From NCBI GenBank assembly GCA_016303095.1, contig JAEDMH010000006.1, positions 1-36,168 of the forward strand: a stretch of DNA of 36,168 bases. Reading direction: 5' to 3'. Shown here piece after piece: positions 31,293 through 36,168 of the stretch. The translations under genes and the position numbers were made by a program. This stretch comes from Lentisphaeria bacterium. GTDB lineage: Bacteria > Verrucomicrobiota > Lentisphaeria > Oligosphaerales > Oligosphaeraceae. Each line of letters starts with the position of its first letter. The stretch's first letter is position 1. The notes beneath the pieces were generated by a model. It searched no databases, was not told the origin of the DNA, and was given only the letters and a program-made list of their open reading frames with translations.

Positions 31293-32879
31293 TCACTCTG
31301 AACCGATGCCCTTGAGCCGCCATACAGTCATAGACGTCACGCCTTCCGCAGCTCCGAAACTGGCCAGGTAGTCGAATTCAGGCGGGAATAAGGCCCGCTT
31401 GGCGAAATACTGTCTGCCCGCGTCGGCGAAAATCTCAACCGAGCCCTGATCGATCAGCAGCCGCAGTCGGCATGGCCTTCCCGCCTCCGCAGCCGGAAAG
31501 GCCGCACCGTCAAAGCGCACTTCGCCGCGCCCTGGATCGAAAACGCATTCCAGTCCGCGCAACCACAGGGAACAGAGGCAGCGGCCGGAGAATTCGACTT
31601 CGAGGTCGAAGGCCTGCCCGCGCAGCCGGCATAGCCCATCAAGCGTCTGCTCCGGATAACGGAAAACCCCGTCGCGCAGCGACGCCAACTCCCGCAACGG
31701 TTCCGTAGTCAGCCACAGACCGTCCACGCTGTTCTTCAAGCCCACATCAAGCGGGATGCCCAGCGACTGATTGAATCCGGTTTGCACCGGGTAGTCGCCG
31801 TTCAGCCAAAACAGCATAACCGTCCGTTCCCCTGTGTTTGCGAAGGTCTGTGCCGCATAAGCCGTGCCGTAGTGGCGCCAGGCCAGCATGCTCCGCTCAG
31901 GGGTCAGCGACTCGAAATGATAGCCGTCGAAATGGCCGATCCGGTAGTAGCCCCAGGCCGTCATCATGACCCAGTAGCGCTCCTCCGGTGCATTGACGCA
32001 GACAATTTCAAAGAAATCGGGGCATTCGGAAGCCTCCCGCGTCACGATTTTCTCACCCTCCCTCCAATCAGTCAAATTGTCGGAATGGAAGAACTGGTAG
32101 GTGTGCGCTCCGTCAATTCTACCCAGATACAGCAACATCACCCAATGTGCGGTCGGCGCATGGAAAAAGACTTTCGGGTCGCGGTTCTCGCCATAGACAT
32201 GTCCCATCGCAGGGTTTCCGGCGAAGTGGACGAAACTCTCGCCGTGGTCACGGCTGTAAGCCAGGCACTGGGTGAAGGGACGCGGCTCCGGCGCCACCCT
32301 GCCGCAGGCGGTATAAAACAGCAGGATGTCCGCATTCAGTCCAGCATGGTTTTCCGTGTCCACCACCGCCGTGCCCGAGAAGCAGCTGCCGTTTTCGTCC
32401 GGATAGAGTGCTGGATCCAGCTCATGCCAGTGCAGTAGATCGGCACTCACCGCGTGCCCCCAGCACATGCTGTTATGCCAGGTCAGGCTCATTTGATTGT
32501 ACTGGTAGAACAGATGGTAACGGCCATGCTCGAAACAAAGCCCGTTGGGGTCGTTCATCCACCCCCGGCGCACCGAGAAGTGCACACGGGGGCGCCAGGC
32601 CTGCGCCGCCGCGCTGTCATTCGGAGGCGGAGTGTCGACCGGGCGCGCCAGACGCAGGAAACGAGCCGGATCGTCGCATTCCAGTTCCAGCGTGCGACCA
32701 CGGAAATCGCCGACTGGATAACAGGCGTGCAATTGCGGCACGCCCTCCACCAGATCCGCCTGAAAGTGACGCAGAACCGCGCCGGTCGCCGCGTCACGCA
32801 ATACATGCAACGTGCCGGAGTTGCGCGAATGCAACGGCAACAGCCAATAGTTGCAGTCGATTTTGATCAGAGCCTTCAC
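31293..32879 (-). CDS. GH32 beta-fructosidase (levanase/sucrose hydrolase type)
   Basis: A 528-residue GH32 enzyme that hydrolyses beta-fructosidic bonds in sucrose, inulin or levan. The three active-site blocks are intact: W-M-N-D-P-N-G at 107-113 (nucleophile D110), R-D-P at 233-235 (transition-state Asp D234) and E-C-P-D at 285-288 (acid/base E285). A beta-sandwich C-terminal domain begins near 400. About 95 residues precede the catalytic domain, more than in most relatives, and there is no signal peptide, so intracellular action on imported oligosaccharides is likely. Its GTG start overlaps the stop codon of the upstream secreted TIM-barrel gene (GTGA), so translation is coupled. Confidence 0.92.
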   Translation of the reverse strand: MKALIKIDCNYWLLPLHSRNSGTLHVLRDAATGAVLRHFQADLVEGVPQLHACYPVGDFRGRTLELECDDPARFLRLARPVDTPPPNDSAAAQAWRPRVHFSVRRGWMNDPNGLCFEHGRYHLFYQYNQMSLTWHNSMCWGHAVSADLLHWHELDPALYPDENGSCFSGTAVVDTENHAGLNADILLFYTACGRVAPEPRPFTQCLAYSRDHGESFVHFAGNPAMGHVYGENRDPKVFFHAPTAHWVMLLYLGRIDGAHTYQFFHSDNLTDWREGEKIVTREASECPDFFEIVCVNAPEERYWVMMTAWGYYRIGHFDGYHFESLTPERSMLAWRHYGTAYAAQTFANTGERTVMLFWLNGDYPVQTGFNQSLGIPLDVGLKNSVDGLWLTTEPLRELASLRDGVFRYPEQTLDGLCRLRGQAFDLEVEFSGRCLCSLWLRGLECVFDPGRGEVRFDGAAFPAAEAGRPCRLRLLIDQGSVEIFADAGRQYFAKRALFPPEFDYLASFGAAEGVTSMTVWRLKGIGSE

Positions 32880-34237
32880 GGTGCAACACCCTCTTCAGAC
32901 AGAATAACCACCTGATAGGGAGCAAGTTCAGCCGGAAGAGGCCGCCCGAATTCCAACGACAGCGCCGCGGTGGACACCGGCGCATCGCTCTTGTTGATCA
33001 GTGTCAGGATTCTTCTATCGCCGTCGCAGTTCAGTTGCCAATAGAGCGCTCCAGCCAGCGGAGCGGATTCGGCCAGCGGCCGCTGACGATACATCGGCAG
33101 CCAGCGGCGCAGTTCGCGCAGCGTCTCGGGGAAGCTATCCCACAGCGCGTGCCCCTCCGGCGCATCAATGACATGGAATCCGGCCGTTTCCTGCGTCGCA
33201 GTGGTATAGAGCAGAATTCCGTCCGCGCCCAGTGCCGCCGCCAGAAACAGCTGACAGCGCATCTCAACCGGATTGGGCAGGCGCATAACATTTCCAGGCA
33301 GCTGGTACATTTGCAGAATGGCGATGCAGGGCAGCGCTTCGGAGCTGCTACGGCGTAGCTCGCGCACGAAATGCTCCACCCGGTTGATGTCGTGGTACTC
33401 CTCGCCAAAGGTATAAGGATCCGTCATCGCCAGGTCACGCGTCCCGATATAGGCGTCGAACGCCTGCGGCCGCGAATGGGTGACAAGAATCGGCAGATTC
33501 GGATAATGGCGTTTGCGTTCGGCATAATCGCCTGCCAAGGCGGCCGGGGTGAAATTGGCTGCGTCGGGATTCAACTCCGGCTCATCCGGTCCGAGGAACC
33601 CCAGAATGCCCGGATAATGCACCGCCAATTCCGAATAGTCCTGCGGCGCCGCGGCGACGAAGCAGGGCAACCCGAGCTCCCGCGCCAGTGTGAGGACCCG
33701 GTCGCTCTCGGTGCGGTAATGCGGCGGCGCCGAGATGGTGACGAAATTGAATCCGGCTTCGGCGATGCGCGGCAGATCGCGCAGCCATTGAGATGCACTC
33801 TGCTCCGAAATCACTGCGCCGTCAACCTCCGCCGGCCAGGGAAGATAAACGCCGAGAGGAAAGAATTCTTCGTCATTGACCAGAAAACGGCGGTTGCGGA
33901 AGGCGACCGGCGAAATCACCCGGGTGAACTCCAGTTCCGCCGTGTCCCCGGAGGACTGCTCCAGCTGCAGCCGGTATTCGCCTGGCTTCAGCCCCGCTGC
34001 CGGAATCACGGCACTCTTCGCCGATGGACAGCCGATCACCCCGGTGGCGGCGATGCGTCCGTCAGCATCCAGGATACGCCAGGAGATTTCACCGCCCCCG
34101 GAAATCCGGGCGAAATCTCCGCTCAGCGCCAGATCCAATCCTGGAAAGGTACAGGAACTGAACAATTTCACCGGCAAAGTTCCCGCCGTCGCCGACATGC
34201 AGATCGCCACTGCGGCAAGCCACTTCAAACACTTCAT
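32876..34237 (-). CDS. Secreted TIM-barrel glycoside-hydrolase-like protein
   Basis: A 453-residue protein with a signal peptide (about 1-19). An N-terminal beta-sandwich (about 20-115) is followed by a barrel-like domain with A-G-F-N-F-V-T-I (161-168) and G-F-L-G-P-D-E-P-E (213-221). E219 or E221 is at the place where many clan GH-A enzymes carry the acid/base. A short C-terminal beta domain closes it (from about 400). No family number can be given. Coupling to GH32 and to a pseudopilin suggests release or trimming of fructose-containing or other glycans outside the cytoplasm. It follows the pseudopilin by 39 bases. Confidence 0.7.
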   Translation of the reverse strand: MKCLKWLAAVAICMSATAGTLPVKLFSSCTFPGLDLALSGDFARISGGGEISWRILDADGRIAATGVIGCPSAKSAVIPAAGLKPGEYRLQLEQSSGDTAELEFTRVISPVAFRNRRFLVNDEEFFPLGVYLPWPAEVDGAVISEQSASQWLRDLPRIAEAGFNFVTISAPPHYRTESDRVLTLARELGLPCFVAAAPQDYSELAVHYPGILGFLGPDEPELNPDAANFTPAALAGDYAERKRHYPNLPILVTHSRPQAFDAYIGTRDLAMTDPYTFGEEYHDINRVEHFVRELRRSSSEALPCIAILQMYQLPGNVMRLPNPVEMRCQLFLAAALGADGILLYTTATQETAGFHVIDAPEGHALWDSFPETLRELRRWLPMYRQRPLAESAPLAGALYWQLNCDGDRRILTLINKSDAPVSTAALSLEFGRPLPAELAPYQVVILSEEGVAP

Positions 34238-34276
34238 TTTCTTCGTGCCTCTTTCTTTCTGATTGCGGGAGAACGA

Positions 34277-34963
34277 TTATTCACTAAGGTCGAAACGATG
34301 ATATTCCGTGCCGTTGTTGGGGAAGAACTTCTTCGTCTCCACATGACCGTCGAGATGAAGAAAATTGCCGCCGTTGTTGTGGATTTTGATTTCCTGCTCC
34401 AGAAGAGCCTCGTTGAAGACCGGCGCATCGAACATCAGGATATAGCCCGGCGGGTCGCTGACACGCTGCCGCGGATATTTGGCGGTCCAGACCAGATAGT
34501 GGCCGGAGGAGTCGGCGACGCCGGCGGAGAGCCCCCCCAGATAAGAATAGCTGATCATATTCGACCATTCCCCGACCGGATCCCAGGTGGTGCTTCGCAT
34601 GGTCGAATCCGACGGGCAGTACAATGTCTGGTGATCGGCGATGTATTTCTGCTCGTAAAGGTCGATCACGCCGTAACACAATCCTGCGTTGCGCCCCTGA
34701 AAGGAAACCCAGTTCAGACCGTATGCAAAGGGCTTGTTCTGCACATAAGTCAATGGCGCGATGTAATCCTGGTTGTCTCCGGCGTAGAGATGGACCGCCA
34801 GGCCATTCTGCCTCAGATTGCTGATGCATTTGGTACTCCGCGCGGCGGCGCGCGCCTTGGACAGGGCGGGCAGAAGCATGCTGGCGAGAATGGCGATGAT
34901 CGCAATGACGACCAGCAGCTCTATCAAAGTGAAAAGGCGTGAGTCTACGAGATGGTTCGACAT
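34277..34963 (-). CDS. Type II secretion-like pseudopilin, H-X9-DG type, cassette B
   Basis: A 228-residue prepilin-like protein with a ten-residue leader, then F-T-L-I-E-L-L-V-V-I-A-I-I-A-I-L-A. The residue before the expected cleavage is Leu (S-R-L|F), not Gly. H-N-N-G-G-N-F-L-H-L-D-G near the C-terminus is a perfect H-X9-DG motif. Apart from the N-terminal helix and this motif it has little similarity to the cassette A pseudopilin. A strong AAGGAGG ribosome binding site lies six bases upstream of the ATG. It leads a probable three-gene operon with the secreted TIM-barrel protein and the GH32 enzyme. Confidence 0.9.
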   Translation of the reverse strand: MSNHLVDSRLFTLIELLVVIAIIAILASMLLPALSKARAAARSTKCISNLRQNGLAVHLYAGDNQDYIAPLTYVQNKPFAYGLNWVSFQGRNAGLCYGVIDLYEQKYIADHQTLYCPSDSTMRSTTWDPVGEWSNMISYSYLGGLSAGVADSSGHYLVWTAKYPRQRVSDPPGYILMFDAPVFNEALLEQEIKIHNNGGNFLHLDGHVETKKFFPNNGTEYHRFDLSE

Positions 34964-35003
34964 GAATTCCTCCTTGAGCTGATACTTGCTTCCTGATGCT
35001 TAT

Positions 35004-35021
35004 GAGACGCAATGACGTCTC
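35004..35021 (-). promoter_or_regulatory. Hairpin in the cassette B pseudopilin leader
   Basis: GAGACG and CGTCTC form a perfect six-pair stem with a six-base loop, just downstream of the candidate promoter at 35029-35056. It may stabilise the 5' end of the mRNA or be bound by the regulator. Confidence 0.4.
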
Positions 35022-35028
35022 GCCAATT

Positions 35029-35056
35029 AGTTTAGTACATCCGGAACGGCAATCAA
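35029..35056 (-). promoter_or_regulatory. Candidate sigma-70 promoter of the cassette B operon
   Basis: On the minus strand, TTGATT (35051-35056) and TAAACT (35029-35034) stand 16 bases apart in the gap between the AraC gene and the pseudopilin. Transcription from near 35022 would give a leader of about 60 bases that begins with the hairpin at 35004-35021. Confidence 0.45.
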
Positions 35057-35101
35057 CGCTAAAAATGAGGAATATTAGTGCACTTTTACGGCAACAGATG
35101 A

Positions 35102-35989
35102 TTATTTCAGTTTGCCGATAAATTCGCAATCCTCTCCATGTGTGAAGTTTTTGCGGAATTCCCCAGGAGTCATGCCAGTGTATTTTTTGAAAAAACGAAA
35201 GAAGTAATGCGCGGATTCGAAGCCGAGTGCCTCCGCCACCGTCGCAACCGGAGCACCGACTCCGAGCAGCAGCTCCCGGGCGCGCTTCAGCTGGAATTCA
35301 AGCAGATACCTCTTGAGCGGAATGCCGTAGCAGGCCTTGAATTCGCGGCTTACCGTCGAACGCGACACGCCGATGGTCTCCGCCAGCAACTTGACCGAAA
35401 GTTTGCCCGGCGGAGTCTGAAGAATCAATTGCTGAACCGGCGCCAGGTTGTGGCGGCGGCGCTCCAGCTGTAACGACATCCGCTCCAAATGCGGAGCCAG
35501 AAAATACCCGATTGCCGTCACCAGGGCACCTTGCAACGCAGTGCGGCTTTCGGCACCGCCCTCATAGGCTTGTGCCAACACGGAGAACAAAGCCGGATCG
35601 TTGCATTCCGGCACCTGACCAGTCAATTTCTCAAAGGGGGAATCGTCCATGAAGTCCCGCACCGTGAGGTGGAAGAAATAAAACCGGGCTTGCCGGTAGG
35701 TCACCCGGAAATGCAGCCCGTCCGACAGCAGATAGATCCGTCCCGGCTGCATCCGCAACGAGCCGAGACACGGAACCTCCACTTCGATTTCGCCGGAGAG
35801 AGGTAGGAACAGCCGACAATAGACGCCCCGCACATGGACATAACTTTTTTCCTCGATCTCCGCAAGGCCGTTGAGCAGAAAGCGGAAAAGCAACGTCATC
35901 GGCAGTTCCCGGTGATAAAAAATACAAGAAATCCGCCCCCACTCATTCTGCAATTCGGCCGGATGTGTTTGATAAACCGCTGTTTGCAT
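35102..35989 (-). CDS. AraC-family regulator, cassette B
   Basis: A 295-residue transcription factor. The N-terminal part (about 45-110) has the cupin-like pattern of AraC sensor domains (L-P-L-S-G-E-I-E-V, then L-R-M-Q-P-G-R-I-Y-L-L). The C-terminal 100 residues (about 185-285) hold two HTH motifs: S-V-K-L-L-A-E-T-I-G-V-S-R-S-T-V-S-R-E-F and V-A-E-A-L-G-F-E-S-A-H-Y-F-F-R-F-F-K-K-Y-T-G-M-T-P. The ATG at 35987-35989 has GGAGG five bases upstream and is preferred over a longer frame that would run through the promoter region. It lies just upstream of the pseudopilin operon in the same direction and probably controls it in response to a fructan-derived or other sugar. Confidence 0.9.
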   Translation of the reverse strand: MQTAVYQTHPAELQNEWGRISCIFYHRELPMTLLFRFLLNGLAEIEEKSYVHVRGVYCRLFLPLSGEIEVEVPCLGSLRMQPGRIYLLSDGLHFRVTYRQARFYFFHLTVRDFMDDSPFEKLTGQVPECNDPALFSVLAQAYEGGAESRTALQGALVTAIGYFLAPHLERMSLQLERRRHNLAPVQQLILQTPPGKLSVKLLAETIGVSRSTVSREFKACYGIPLKRYLLEFQLKRARELLLGVGAPVATVAEALGFESAHYFFRFFKKYTGMTPGEFRKNFTHGEDCEFIGKLK

Positions 35990-36168
35990 GCGCCCTCCCT
36001 GCTGGTATGTTACGCTCCCCACACATCTGACGCGGCGCAGGGAAACTGGATCACCCGAATCCATGAAGTTTGATAAAAAAACGAAAAGGATATGATAACC
36101 TACTGGAATACAATGTATTATGTTACCTCGCAACAAAAACAGACTGCATTCACCCGGAGAGTTGTCAT
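35990..36168. other. Non-coding region upstream of the cassette B regulator
   Basis: This AT-richer stretch up to the window edge presumably holds the promoter of the AraC gene. AT-rich hexamers such as TTGTTG and TTGTAT are present but none are clearly spaced. Nothing else is seen. Confidence 0.4.

Noticed and set aside
1..36168. tRNA, rRNA or CRISPR arrays
   Set aside because: No cloverleaf with a TTCGANNC-type arm, no rRNA segment and no regularly spaced repeat was found by eye in the gaps. Short non-coding RNAs cannot be excluded.

Overview
The window looks like part of the chromosome of a Gram-negative bacterium of the PVC group, most likely a Lentisphaerota/Victivallis-like gut organism. 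This is inferred, since no rRNA or other taxonomic marker is present. The evidence is two pseudopilin genes with the FTLIELLVVIAIIAILA N-terminus and an H-X9-DG motif, each beside an AraC-family regulator and secreted carbohydrate-active proteins. Lipopolysaccharide genes (LpxL family, LpxC-like, heptose-7-phosphate kinase) and a eukaryotic-type UDP-sugar pyrophosphorylase also fit.

Layout. (1) 1-1275: mobile-element debris. A VapBC-type toxin-antitoxin pair lies between the right end of an internally deleted IS66 element and the left end of a second, truncated IS66 element. The two 18-bp IS ends match at 17 of 18 positions. (2) 1276-14850, minus strand: clpC, an FHA-like membrane protein, hldA/rfaE1, rlmI-type methyltransferase, rpoN, namZ (DUF1343) and tsaB, closely packed. 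A large secreted GH16 protein with its own terminator and a Sel1-repeat protein follow. (3) 14851-15331: a gene-free divergent region with hairpins in the ldhA leader. (4) 15332-16736, plus strand: D-lactate dehydrogenase and a hotdog thioesterase, closed by a strong terminator. (5) 16998-26119, plus strand, probably one long operon: two tandem Gfo/Idh/MocA oxidoreductases, a divergent LpxC-like protein, an alpha/beta hydrolase that has lost its nucleophile motif, birA, a UAP1-like pyrophosphorylase, a small unknown protein, an LpxL-type acyltransferase, folB and an AraC regulator. (6) 26253-30224: pseudopilin and a large secreted CBM9-bearing glycoside-hydrolase-like protein. With the AraC gene they form cassette A. 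(7) 30403-30837: a degraded second copy of the lpxL-folB junction, so a direct repeat of about 430 bp brackets cassette A. (8) 30838-31292: a nearly gene-free junction where base and codon usage change. (9) 31293-35989, minus strand: AraC regulator, pseudopilin, secreted TIM-barrel protein and a GH32 beta-fructosidase, forming cassette B.

The two AraC-pseudopilin-hydrolase cassettes, one apparently native in composition and bracketed by a repeat, the other different in composition, are the most interesting feature. They suggest a modular, regulator-controlled polysaccharide-use system in which a dedicated pseudopilin is made together with secreted hydrolases. The second notable feature is the operon in region 5, which combines UDP-GlcNAc synthesis, sugar oxidation, an LpxC-like fold and a late acyltransferase. 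It may build or modify an unusual lipid A or glycolipid.
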